DNA of 22,345 bases, taken from NCBI GenBank assembly GCA_964459205.1, contig CAYWKJ010000023.1, forward strand, positions 1 to 22,345. Reading direction: 5' to 3'. This DNA is from JABJMC01 sp964459205 (lineage in GTDB: Bacteria > Patescibacteriota > Gracilibacteria > UBA1369 > UBA12473). Both the position numbers and the translations under genes were made by a program. Numbering within the stretch: position 1 is the first letter of the stretch; each line of letters begins with the position of its first letter. Below the pieces are notes generated by a model. It searched no databases. It was not told where the DNA came from and saw only the letters and a program-made list of their open reading frames with translations. Positions 1-7,100 of the stretch are shown here, piece after piece.

Positions 1-1
1 T

Positions 2-172
2 GATGGGTGCCCAACCTCAAGTGGTTTGCGAGGTCAAAAGGGCAGCCGTATTGTACGGATTTCCAAACAAACGCGCAATCCTATTTCTTTTCAGGAGGAT
101 TTTAGGTATTATTTCCCCGCTAAAATTAAAAACCTCCCTTTATGGTTACAATCACAGTCAAGACAGCCATGA
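2..172 (+). CDS. C-terminal end of an unidentified protein (partial, truncated by window edge)
   Basis: An open frame runs from the window edge to a TGA at 170-172, giving 56 residues rich in Arg, Lys, Gln and Ser with no recognisable motif (it contains ...QEDFRYYFPAKIKNLP...). The main support is its stop: TGA overlaps the ATG at 169 as ATGA, the usual signature of translationally coupled genes, and the gene that begins there is the VKOR oxidase. I do not recognise the family. The frame could be open by chance because it is short; composition gives only weak support. If real, it is the upstream member of the redox operon. Confidence 0.4.
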   Translation, partial: DGCPTSSGLRGQKGSRIVRISKQTRNPISFQEDFRYYFPAKIKNLPLWLQSQSRQP

Positions 173-681
173 CTCCGGTCCAGCAGAAGGTCCGCAAGAT
201 TTTAAAGTGGTTTATTCGGCTCAATTTTCTCGCGATTTTGATCACGCTTTATTTGACGTACATGCATTACAAGCCCGAGGCGAGCGAGATTTGCACACTC
301 GGAGATACTTTTAATTGCGATATTGTAAACAAGAGTTCGTATGCGGAATTATTTGGAGTGCCAGTAGCGATTTTGGGATTCATAGCGTATTTGTTTTTGT
401 TTGGGTCTGCCATTGCGCTGGCTCGTGATATCAAGTTCTACAAATACCTTAAGTTTTTACGTCCTATCAGGTTAATGTGGCTTATGTTTGCAGTGACAGC
501 GGTGGGAGTTTTGTTTTCCGGTTATTTGACCTATATCGAACTGTTTGTGCTTGAGGCGCTTTGTCTTTTTTGCGTTGCACAACAGATAATTATTATTGTG
601 GATCTATTTATGATGCTCAGTGTTCTGAGCACTATTGATCAAGGTAAAAAGGACAACCCCAATATTTGTGAATTTTGTTAA
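169..681 (+). CDS. VKOR-family (vitamin K epoxide reductase-like) disulfide bond oxidase
   Basis: Integral membrane enzyme that would make disulfides de novo outside the cytoplasmic membrane, passing electrons to quinone. With the start at 169 the protein has 170 residues and four to five hydrophobic segments (about 14-34, 62-84, 99-121, 123-151). The family hallmarks are visible: a loop Cys pair C42 and C50, a Ser in the SSYAELFGVP segment (S56/S57), and the active-site CLFC motif (C132, C135) inside the last helix bundle. An extra CEFC motif closes the protein at C167/C170, which is unusual. ATG 142 is a possible alternative start adding nine residues, but 169 forms an ATGA overlap with the upstream frame. 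No Shine-Dalgarno is present at either. A lipoprotein thioredoxin follows 11 bases downstream; in many bacteria this pair is fused in one polypeptide. Confidence 0.93.
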   Translation: MTPVQQKVRKILKWFIRLNFLAILITLYLTYMHYKPEASEICTLGDTFNCDIVNKSSYAELFGVPVAILGFIAYLFLFGSAIALARDIKFYKYLKFLRPIRLMWLMFAVTAVGVLFSGYLTYIELFVLEALCLFCVAQQIIIIVDLFMMLSVLSTIDQGKKDNPNICEFC

Positions 682-692
682 CTTTTTTAAAC

Positions 693-1067
693 ATGTCTAA
701 AAAATTAATTATCGGGCTTTTGCTAAGTGTCTTTGCTTTAACTGGTTGTGGCACTGTTAATGGTGGTGCTAGTTATGACGAATTTGCCGCTTGTCTAACA
801 GATGAGGGCATGACTCTTTATGGAGCTTTCTGGTGCAGTCATTGTGCCGATCAAAAGCAAATGTTTGGCAGTGCCATGGATTATATTGATTACGTAGAAT
901 GTGATCCTAAGGGCGATGACGGCCAGCCAGAAGTTTGTTTAGAAGAAGGGATTGAAGCTTATCCAACCTGGAAACATGCTGACGGACGATCTTGGACTGG
1001 CACTCAGTCTTTTGAAAAACTAAGTGAAATCACTGGTTGTCCTGTTCCAGCAGAGCCTGCTGAATAA
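693..1067 (+). CDS. Lipoprotein thioredoxin-like protein, probable VKOR partner
   Basis: 124-residue predicted lipoprotein with a thioredoxin-type redox motif. Residues 1-18 form a signal peptide (MSKK then a hydrophobic stretch) ending in the lipobox LTGC, so C19 would be lipidated and the protein held on the outer face of the membrane. The domain has the YGAFWCSHC active site (C48-x-x-C51) and a cis-Pro context YPTW near P91; further Cys at 70, 82 and 117 may form structural or regulatory disulfides. The motif type matches the thioredoxin domain fused to VKOR in other bacteria, so VKOR is the likely electron acceptor. I reject an in-frame TTG at 675 as the start because it would put six residues before a perfect signal peptide and overlap vkor. 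The gene lies between VKOR and CcdA genes, about 18 bases from the latter. Confidence 0.88.
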   Translation: MSKKLIIGLLLSVFALTGCGTVNGGASYDEFAACLTDEGMTLYGAFWCSHCADQKQMFGSAMDYIDYVECDPKGDDGQPEVCLEEGIEAYPTWKHADGRSWTGTQSFEKLSEITGCPVPAEPAE

Positions 1068-1085
1068 TCTAATAATTCACTAAAA

Positions 1086-1772
1086 ATGGACGTTAAACTT
1101 ATTACTGTTATTACCACGGCCTTGGTGGATTCAATTAATCCCTGCGCAATTGGAGTTTTGGTGCTGCTTATTTCTACTTTGCTTTCACTTACTCACAATA
1201 AAAGAAGAATGCTGTTTGTGGGTATGGTTTATTTAAGTGTGGTCTATATTACGTATTTTCTGGCTGGGCTCGGGCTTTTGTATTTTATTCAAAAACTCGC
1301 TATTGCCGATGGTGTGGCCATTGCCGCGGGAATTTTGGTAATTGTTCTTGGAATTATTGAGGTAAAGGATTTTTATTGGTATGGACGCGGAATTTCACTG
1401 ACAATTCCTAAATCTCAGATAGGAAGAATTAAAAAATACGCCGAAAAAGCCAGTATCCCAGGAGTAATTTTGTTGGGAATGTTAGTGGCAGCCGTAGAAT
1501 TGCCTTGCACCGGGGGGCCATATTTAGCCATCACATCCTTGCTGGCTAAGGACTTTGATTGGATCGCTTTTTGGTACTTAGCGCTCTATAACTTTATTTT
1601 TGTGTTGCCGCTTTTAGTCATTTTGATAATGGTTTATACGACTCTAAAAGTGACATCTATTGATGCCTGGAAAGGTAAATATAAAAAATGGATGCGTTTG
1701 GTCACTGGTTTAGTCATGATCGCGCTTGGGATTGTGCTGATTCTTTATGCGAACGGGGATATCCATTTCTAG
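1086..1772 (+). CDS. CcdA/DsbD transmembrane-domain family thiol transporter
   Basis: 228-residue polytopic membrane protein of the CcdA/DsbD-TM class, which carries reducing equivalents from cytoplasmic thioredoxin across the membrane. The two catalytic Cys are in the expected settings: C20 in DSINPCAIGVL in the first helix and C141 in AVELPCTGGPYLAI in the fourth. Six hydrophobic segments can be seen with a charged cytoplasmic or external loop around residues 94-122. It follows the thioredoxin lipoprotein directly and probably keeps that protein, or another substrate, reduced. Having an oxidase (VKOR) and a reductant transporter in one operon suggests a balanced isomerase-type or resolving system. 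No Shine-Dalgarno precedes the ATG. Family assignment is firm; substrate is inferred. Confidence 0.9.
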   Translation: MDVKLITVITTALVDSINPCAIGVLVLLISTLLSLTHNKRRMLFVGMVYLSVVYITYFLAGLGLLYFIQKLAIADGVAIAAGILVIVLGIIEVKDFYWYGRGISLTIPKSQIGRIKKYAEKASIPGVILLGMLVAAVELPCTGGPYLAITSLLAKDFDWIAFWYLALYNFIFVLPLLVILIMVYTTLKVTSIDAWKGKYKKWMRLVTGLVMIALGIVLILYANGDIHF

Positions 1773-1777
1773 GCTAA

Positions 1778-1795
1778 CACGCTATAAATAGCGTG
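1778..1795 (+). terminator. Hairpin just after the redox operon
   Basis: CACGCTA-TAAA-TAGCGTG is a perfect 7-bp stem with a 4-base loop starting five bases after the ccdA-like stop. A T-rich stretch (ATTTTGTTAAGATTTTTT) begins eight bases later rather than at once, so it is a weak candidate terminator or an mRNA 3'-end stabiliser. The stronger terminator is at 1981-2015. Confidence 0.45.
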
Positions 1796-1796
1796 A

Positions 1797-1975
1797 GTAA
1801 ATTTTGTTAAGATTTTTTAAAATAAAAATCGTTAAGCTACACAACGAGCCGTAAACACTACGGGTCTCGTGGGTCCCGGAGTGAATTACGGCGGAGCTTA
1901 AGCGAAACAAAATTTGCGAACAACAAATTAGGGAAAGGGGTCCCAAAGGGGAAAACCGCAGGTTTTACCCTTTGC
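1797..1975. other. Hairpin-rich intergenic segment, possible structured RNA
   Basis: No gene is seen here, but complementary segments nest in order: AAATTTTGTT (1799-1808) with AACAAAATTT (1906-1915); TTAAGCT (1832-1838) with AGCTTAA (1895-1901); and inside them a hairpin, ACGAGCCGTA (1844-1853) with TACGG-GT-CTCGT (1859-1870). Beyond lie AATTTG/CAAATT (1911-1916 with 1924-1929) and a long stem 1945-1957 with 1961-1973, 12 of 13 positions paired around the loop GCA. The local composition is more G+C-rich than the adjacent genes. This could be a small RNA, an intergenic repeat element, or several 3'-end structures. The pairings are read directly; function is unknown. Confidence 0.45.
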
Positions 1976-1980
1976 ATAAG

Positions 1981-2015
1981 AAAAAACCCCGCCCTCCCTT
2001 GAGTCAGGGTTTTTT
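1981..2015. terminator. Bidirectional rho-independent terminator between convergent genes
   Basis: AAAAAACCC (1981-1989) pairs perfectly with GGGTTTTTT (2007-2015). An inner CCCT/AGGG pairing (around 1996-2009) is an alternative fold. The A-run before and T-run after the stem make it work in both directions, serving the plus-strand redox operon and the minus-strand metallopeptidase, which ends at 2073. Confidence 0.75.
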
Positions 2016-2072
2016 CAGTGTAAATCTGTAGGAATTACCAAGTCGAAACTGAGTAACCCTTTAGATTGAAAA

Positions 2073-2864
2073 TTATGAATCTCCTAATCCCCTTAGGACT
2101 AGGAAGGATTCCAAGTCAAAGTCTAGTCGCGTAACGTCGTAAACACGCACGTACGCGCCTTTGGAGGTTATTTCTGGCACATCATATTCAAAGCCATCAA
2201 ATAACTCCTTAAAATAGTCATACTTTTCCGCTAGCTGGTCATTTGTTTCAGCATAAACTCGGAAAAGTTCACCATGTAATACATACATCACATAACTTTC
2301 GGCAAATTCCTCGTAGGGATTTGATCTAGCGTATCCAGAGACAAAGTCCCAAGTGGAACCGTCCCAATCATCCGCATTTTGCCAGCTTAGCTCATAAAAG
2401 GGGAGACTTAAGTCCGCGGCGTAAACGATCTGTCCTCGATCAAGGAATTCCGTCGCCGCGCCTTCATCATCCTCTAGCAACCCAGTATCAACCACATGTC
2501 CTACCTCATGAATCAGAACAGCGGTGAGCTCTTCTTCGGTCATGTCCACGCAGCGGATAACAACGCGGTTATCCCCGCCAAGGCCACGGCGGGCCTCTGG
2601 ATCAAAGGTAAGAGTAAGGTCTTCTACTGCAGCGGTGTGTTCAGCTGGTAAAAGCGCAAAAGTTTGTGTGATCACGTTTGAACACCACTCTAGGGTGTCG
2701 GCGTCAGCATCTCCCTGCACCTTAAGGTTTGTGACCTCAAGGGGAGCGCTAAAATAGTTTGAAGTGAGGGCTTCACGAGTTGCCGAGCCACCCTGAGCAA
2801 GTGGTGTTGAAACAGTCAGTATCAGTTGGAAAAGAGCAAGGGTCAGTAGATGGAAACGAATCAT
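2073..2864 (-). CDS. Secreted HExxH zinc metallopeptidase (putative, gluzincin-like)
   Basis: 263-residue predicted exported protein. Residues 1-23 form a signal peptide with a likely cut after PLA. The zinc site is LIHEVGHVVDTG (H119, E120, H123); a downstream helix YEEFAESYVMYVLHG supplies a likely third ligand (E185 or E188), the arrangement seen in anthrax lethal-factor-like and related gluzincin peptidases. Two Cys (C61, C105) could form a disulfide, which fits the neighbouring disulfide-forming operon. The protein is rich in Asp, Glu and aromatic residues after the active site. It is a single-gene unit with its own promoter at 2933-2960 and a shared terminator at 1981-2015. No Shine-Dalgarno is seen. 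Substrate is unknown; it could cleave host or prey surface proteins or envelope proteins, but that is conjecture. Confidence 0.8.
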   Translation of the reverse strand: MIRFHLLTLALFQLILTVSTPLAQGGSATREALTSNYFSAPLEVTNLKVQGDADADTLEWCSNVITQTFALLPAEHTAAVEDLTLTFDPEARRGLGGDNRVVIRCVDMTEEELTAVLIHEVGHVVDTGLLEDDEGAATEFLDRGQIVYAADLSLPFYELSWQNADDWDGSTWDFVSGYARSNPYEEFAESYVMYVLHGELFRVYAETNDQLAEKYDYFKELFDGFEYDVPEITSKGAYVRVYDVTRLDFDLESFLVLRGLGDS

Positions 2865-2932
2865 TTAGGGCGCTTAAAGGTTATTTTTTAGGCGCTTTTG
2901 TTTTGGTTTCCATCAATCAGTCAAAGGGAACT

Positions 2933-2960
2933 AGTATAACGATTTTACGAAATATGTCAA
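2933..2960 (-). promoter_or_regulatory. Sigma70-type promoter for the metallopeptidase gene
   Basis: Read on the minus strand: a perfect -35 TTGACA (2960-2955), a 16-base spacer and -10 TATACT (2938-2933). The expected start is about 60 bases before the ATG at 2864. The -35 lies inside the left copy of the direct repeat that bounds the G+C-rich island. Confidence 0.75.
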
Positions 2961-2964
2961 TAGT
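2949..2964. repeat. Left copy of the imperfect direct repeat flanking the G+C-rich island
   Basis: GAAATATGTCAATAGT here matches GAAATAGTCAATAGT at 4083-4097 in the same orientation, differing by one inserted T. The two copies enclose the segment with foreign composition. It may be a duplication made on insertion or an attachment-type site; because it contains a -35 box, partial promoter convergence is an alternative. Confidence 0.55.
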
Positions 2965-2969
2965 AAAGA

Positions 2970-2991
2970 GCCCTTATACAAGTAAAAGGGC
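2970..2991. repeat. Near-perfect palindrome at the left edge of the island
   Basis: GCCCTT-A-TAC-AA-GTA-A-AAGGGC: nine of ten positions pair around a two-base loop. It lies five bases inside the left direct repeat. Read on the minus strand it follows the membrane protein gene and is trailed by TCTTTAC, so it could end that transcript before the metallopeptidase promoter; it could equally be an element terminus. Confidence 0.5.
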
Positions 2992-3213
2992 AAAACATTA
3001 GAATTCAAGGGTTGGACTCAGGGGAAGGGGAGTCAAGATTGGCGCCACAGAAGCGTGAGCCAAAAAAGAAACTTTCCTTCCCCGCGTGATGCGGAGAATA
3101 CGAGAAAAATCAAAAAGCGGGCGTAGCCGATCCAGCACATAAGCCGGTGGATCAAACTACAGGGTTGAGGTGAAGGGAACGACGCCGGCTAAAGTGCCGC
3201 CGTCCCCGGAGAG
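2992..3213. other. Gene-free left part of the G+C-rich island
   Basis: No gene is supported in this stretch. Composition climbs from A+T-rich at 2992 to strongly G+C-rich by about 3180. On the minus strand, downstream of the membrane protein stop, there is GATCCA...TGGATC (3155-3131 region, 6-bp stem) followed after about ten bases by CTTTTTGATTTTT, a plausible terminator, and a small CCGC/GCGG hairpin near 3082-3096. Confidence 0.35.
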
Positions 3214-3813
3214 CTAGAGGTCGGTGGCGCCGCGGCGGCCCTCGCCGCCGGTGCGGGACGCGATGCGCCGCCGCCGGGAGCGGATGAAGCGGACGATCGG
3301 GGTGACGATCATCACGCCCAGGGCCGCGATGACGCCGGTCGCCGGGATCAGGCTGGTGATCACGCCGCCGAGCGAGGCGAACAACACGCCGAGGCCTCCG
3401 ATGCCGGTGGCGGCCAAGAAGCAGATCAGGGCGTAGATGCCCGTCGCCACCTCCAGCCACCCCCAGAACCAGATGGCCTCGGCCGCGTCGTCCGCCACGT
3501 CGAACGGCATGAGCCAGCGCGCCAGGCGCCGCCCACCGTAGGCGATCAGCAGGAAGACGAAGGGGATCACGGCCAAGGCCAGTGCCCCCGCGCCCGCCAC
3601 GGCGATGCCCACGATGGTCATGCCGGCCTGGACGTTGCCGCCGCCGGCCTCCTCGTTGCTCTCGGCGGGGGTGCTGTTGCCGTCGTTGCCACGGATGCGC
3701 TCCAGGCGATCCGCTCTCTCGTCTCGGGACATGCCCGATCCGCCGCAGCCGGTGGCCGAGGCGATGGAGAAAGCGAAGAGGCCCATAAGGAATACGAACA
3801 GGATCTTGTGCAT
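3214..3813 (-). CDS. G+C-rich predicted membrane (lipo)protein of unknown function, probably foreign
   Basis: 199 residues. An N-terminal signal sequence (about 1-20) is followed by ATGC at 20-23, a possible but imperfect lipobox. A polar Glu/Asn/Gly linker (28-62) comes next, then hydrophobic segments near 65-92, 113-135 and 137-176, then an Arg-rich tail (RFIRSRRRRIASR) pointing inward by the positive-inside rule. I recognise no family. Codon third positions are overwhelmingly G or C, unlike any other gene in the window. The start is fixed by a strong Shine-Dalgarno (TGAGGAGGG, 6 bases from ATG), which the host-type genes lack. Both suggest recent acquisition from a high-G+C donor, or an assembly artefact. 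Overlapping open frames in this stretch (both strands) are by-products of the G+C bias. Confidence 0.7.
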   Translation of the reverse strand: MHKILFVFLMGLFAFSIASATGCGGSGMSRDERADRLERIRGNDGNSTPAESNEEAGGGNVQAGMTIVGIAVAGAGALALAVIPFVFLLIAYGGRRLARWLMPFDVADDAAEAIWFWGWLEVATGIYALICFLAATGIGGLGVLFASLGGVITSLIPATGVIAALGVMIVTPIVRFIRSRRRRIASRTGGEGRRGATDL

Positions 3814-3819
3814 TGGATT

Positions 3820-3828
3820 CCCTCCTCA
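3820..3828 (-). promoter_or_regulatory. Strong Shine-Dalgarno for the island gene
   Basis: On the minus strand TGAGGAGGG lies 6 bases before the ATG at 3813. It is the only convincing Shine-Dalgarno sequence in the window: upstream regions of the redox genes, tig, rplS, rnhB, csaB, pfkB, infB and the five-gene operon contain none. Confidence 0.8.
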
Positions 3829-4044
3829 GGGTAGCACGGGTTGTTTTCTCTCGAGATCAGATCTCCTCAAACCGCGACACAATAGTGCCTCGAAGCTCAA
3901 GGAGACCGATCTCGATCCACATCACAGAGAGTCCATAAAGGAGCCATAGCTCGACTCAATTTTGCGCACAAATAGCCCGCATAATCAAGGAGCACATGAC
4001 GCCCTCATGACTCTCTGGAATGCTCCAAGTTTTCAAGGAACATC

Positions 4045-4072
4045 GGTACTTTCTCTACATCACAAAAGTACC
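4045..4072. repeat. Inverted repeat near the right edge of the island
   Basis: GGTACTTT (4045-4052) and AAAGTACC (4065-4072) are perfect complements around a 12-base loop. There is no T-run on either side, so it is not a standard terminator. It may be a structural or element-end feature, or the 3' end of the operon transcript arriving from the right. Confidence 0.45.
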
Positions 4073-4082
4073 ATAACTACCA

Positions 4083-4097
4083 GAAATAGTCAATAGT
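4083..4097. repeat. Right copy of the imperfect direct repeat flanking the G+C-rich island
   Basis: GAAATAGTCAATAGT, the same as 2949-2964 except for one missing T. The distance between copies is about 1.1 kb and the interval holds the compositionally foreign sequence. Confidence 0.55.
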
Positions 4098-4130
4098 GTC
4101 AAACCTGATACTGTTAATAAGAATTTACAA

Positions 4131-7100
4131 CTAGATACCCGGAATCAGCCACTTGCCAAGGTCCTTAGCATGGTCCTTCCAACCCATCTCAGCCTCATCA
4201 TGCAGGGCGACAAGAGTCTGCTTATAATCATCCATATATTGATTCTTATTTGTAGGGTCATGAACAATTTGAACCCAAAAGTAATCCTGACAATCGCGCC
4301 CCTCATAAAGGTTATTCGCGGTTCTGTCTGGATGTAAATCACCAGCTGCTAATTCCTGTTTCATTTGTTGTTCCCAGGTGTCATAGTTGGCATCAAATTC
4401 ATCCTGAACCGCCTCGGCCCAGGCTTCAATAGTAGGGGGTGTGCTAGGGCCAATCGGTGTTTTCCCAGATTGCTGGGTTAATTCTTCCAATAAGGCTACC
4501 ATGTCGTCCCATTTTGCCGGATCAACTGGTAAAACTGAGGCGGAGGCCGCAATTTGCGGACCATATTTAACATTGTATTCCTCAAAGGTTAAAATTCCTT
4601 CTAACTCCTCTGGTACTTCATCTGACCCAATAACGTTATCAAACCAGGTGCCAGTAGCGTCAGCTCCATTTTCGTGAGCCTGTAAAGCTGCGGCCATTAC
4701 TCGATACCGAACATAGCTCATATAGCTGTCATGAACTGGACCCCAATCTGCTGCTAGTGTGTTCCGGAGCTCCCCAGTATACCTTTCATTCAAAAGCATA
4801 AACTTATTCATCACATCATGTGGCTCCTGTGCCCCAAACACCTCAGATCCCGCAAAATCAGAAATTCCTAGGTTAGTTCTAAACCGTCCCATATGTTGGG
4901 CATAGCTAGTATTGCCATAACCAAATCCAGACACTATTTCATAGACAGTCATAAATTCTTCCCCGGTAAATCTCTCTGGAGGATTTTTACTCAACTTATT
5001 GTCTATCCACGGCTGCATAGTGTGCAAAACAAAACTCTCATATTGCTGAGCAGTATTTTGACCTCGACGAGCATCAATGGCCCGCACCTCAGCTTCTAAA
5101 GCAGCTGGATTCCCAGCGTGCTCAACTGCTGCCGCTCGCAGCTCCTGTCTATAATGCAGCATGGCTTCTTCCCGCTTAAAGTCAATTAAAGCAATCCATT
5201 GATTATCATCAACAGTTCCGCGGAAAGTATCAGAAAAATCAAAAGCTTTTATATCTGCCCAATCAAACAAATCATGTTGCTCCATACTGTCAAAAACATG
5301 GCGCATACCTTCAAATCCAGCATTAAAAGCAGGGTCACTCTCTAAGGCCATCACTTTTGCCTCAATAATATCATTTGTTAATGCAAATGCCTCAATTGTG
5401 CCACTGGCCACATCAAGTTCCCACTCGGTGCCATCTTTAAATACAATCTTGAGTTTGTTTGGGTTTGAACGATCATAATGATCAATTTGATCTTCGATAC
5501 CTTTTAATGGTGGCATTACATCAGCCAAGCTTTCATCTAATTCGCCGTATTCATCGGCATAAGTTGGGTAATCACGAATTTCTGGCATTAACCTATTCAA
5601 GCTTTCCTTAGTAATCACATCATCAACTCCCCAGAGTTTTCCTTCAACACAATTAGTTAGCTCAGCCTTAAACTTTTTCTCAAACTTTGCAAGATAAGAC
5701 CGGTGAGTGGTTCCTAACTCGTCCCGATCTCTAAAAGACTTAGTTTTTTCATACCAAACCTCCATAATTGGGAAAAACACGCCATTATGCTTTTCAGAAT
5801 TTTTGCGCCCTAAAAGATCTAAGCTAGATCCCTCAAGATCCAGACTATAGGCAAAGTCATGAAACTGCATAAAGACAGTGGCATATTCATCGCCAAAACC
5901 GTATCTTACAAAACTTTCTTTATGATTATCAAAATCTAAAGCCAAATCACTTGATAACTCTTCTAACTCCTCACCGCGATCTTCAACATATTCAGCATAA
6001 ATTCCATGAATATCACTTAATTCAACCAAATCGGTTCTGGCTAGATCAGTGAGGGCGTCCTCGTAGTCCGCCAACATTTGCTCTCTTTTAAAAGGAACCA
6101 TGTGACCCATATAGGAAACATCTTCATCTACTTCTGAAATTTCTTCAAAAGCAGCACCTAATTCATTATCTTTGGCATCGTCCACCAACTTATCAACTAA
6201 ACGTGGATTAATATCAACATCATAAACATCATACTCATTAGCAACTGAGTTCCAGGCAAACTTAAACGGAGCAACTCCAGCTAACTTAGCAGTCATTGGC
6301 GCGCGACTGGTATCAATAGAATCTACCCCTAGCCGCGCAAAAACCGCAGTGCGCGGATTTCCGGCTAATTGCTCTTTAAGATCTTTGCCTATCTCAGATT
6401 GTTCAAGCAAAGGAATGAGCTCTCCAATAGTAGCTCTTTTGTGATCACCAGACACAAGCAGTAGCTGATCACGATCAATTTCGAGATCAATTTGAACACG
6501 CAAGCTGCCTGTTTGATAAGCAGGGTTAACACGCCATTTGCCACCCTCCCATTTAGGTTGGTAGAGAGCTGGATCTAATCCAGTCCCAGCAAAGGCAGTA
6601 TCCATTTTAGCGCGTAAATAAGCCTCTAGTTCCGCGCATTCCGCGGTTAAAGCCGCTTCTTGATGCGTGTCCATTTCCTCGCTAAGCAAAATTGAAAAAC
6701 GTTTACCAGTTAAATCAGTTAACAGGTGTTGGGTTACCCCATCACCATAAGCATCCTCTTGGTGTGCAAAAGGAAAACCCATCACAGTGGCTGGACTGCC
6801 ACTAAAATCAGCACTAAATCTTTCAAATTCTGCGATCCCAGCCAAGGCAATTCCGCCAGTGGCTAAACGATCAACAGTACTTGTCACAGAGCTTCGAGCA
6901 GTTCCTCGGGGGGTAGATGACGCTCTGGATGAATCACGAGAAGAACCTCCTCCTGACCCTTTTCCATCATCCCCCTTATCAAAACTTGAGGAATCTGAGT
7001 CGCGTTTGTCACCACCAGACGAACCACTTGGCTTATCGTCATCATCTTCTTTAGATTTAACATTATCATCTTCATGTGGGAAAAGTTCCGTGAACATAAC

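Larger units (their letters stand above)
3829..4130. other. Gene-free right part of the island and 3' flank of the giant gene
   Basis: No gene is supported. Composition falls from G+C-rich near 3830 to A+T-rich by about 4060. It contains the inverted repeat 4045-4072 and the right direct repeat 4083-4097. A minus-strand promoter candidate is TTGACT (4093-4088), 17 bases, TACTTT (4070-4065); the -10 is poor and would leave a leader of about 245 bases before the membrane protein gene. No clear terminator for the giant gene ending at 4131 is seen. Confidence 0.4.

Noticed and set aside
3..314. A 103-residue open frame on the plus strand overlapping the start of the VKOR gene
   Set aside because: Its second half is the VKOR gene read in another frame and its composition is unlike a protein; the frame ending at 172 is the better candidate for the upstream gene.
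675..692. TTG at 675 as start of the thioredoxin lipoprotein
   Set aside because: It would overlap the VKOR stop and place six residues before a perfect MSKK-type lipoprotein signal; ATG 693 fits.
3152..3949. Several extra open frames on both strands within the G+C-rich island (e.g. 3152-3460 minus, 3582-3788 plus, 3605-3949 plus)
   Set aside because: High G+C removes stop codons from all frames. Only 3214-3813 minus has a signal peptide, TM segments and a Shine-Dalgarno; the others are Arg/Pro/Cys-rich nonsense.
2965..4082. The island as a transposon or insertion sequence
   Set aside because: No transposase, integrase or long terminal inverted repeats are found; only short direct repeats and unlike palindromes. 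Kept as a finding, not called as a mobile element.
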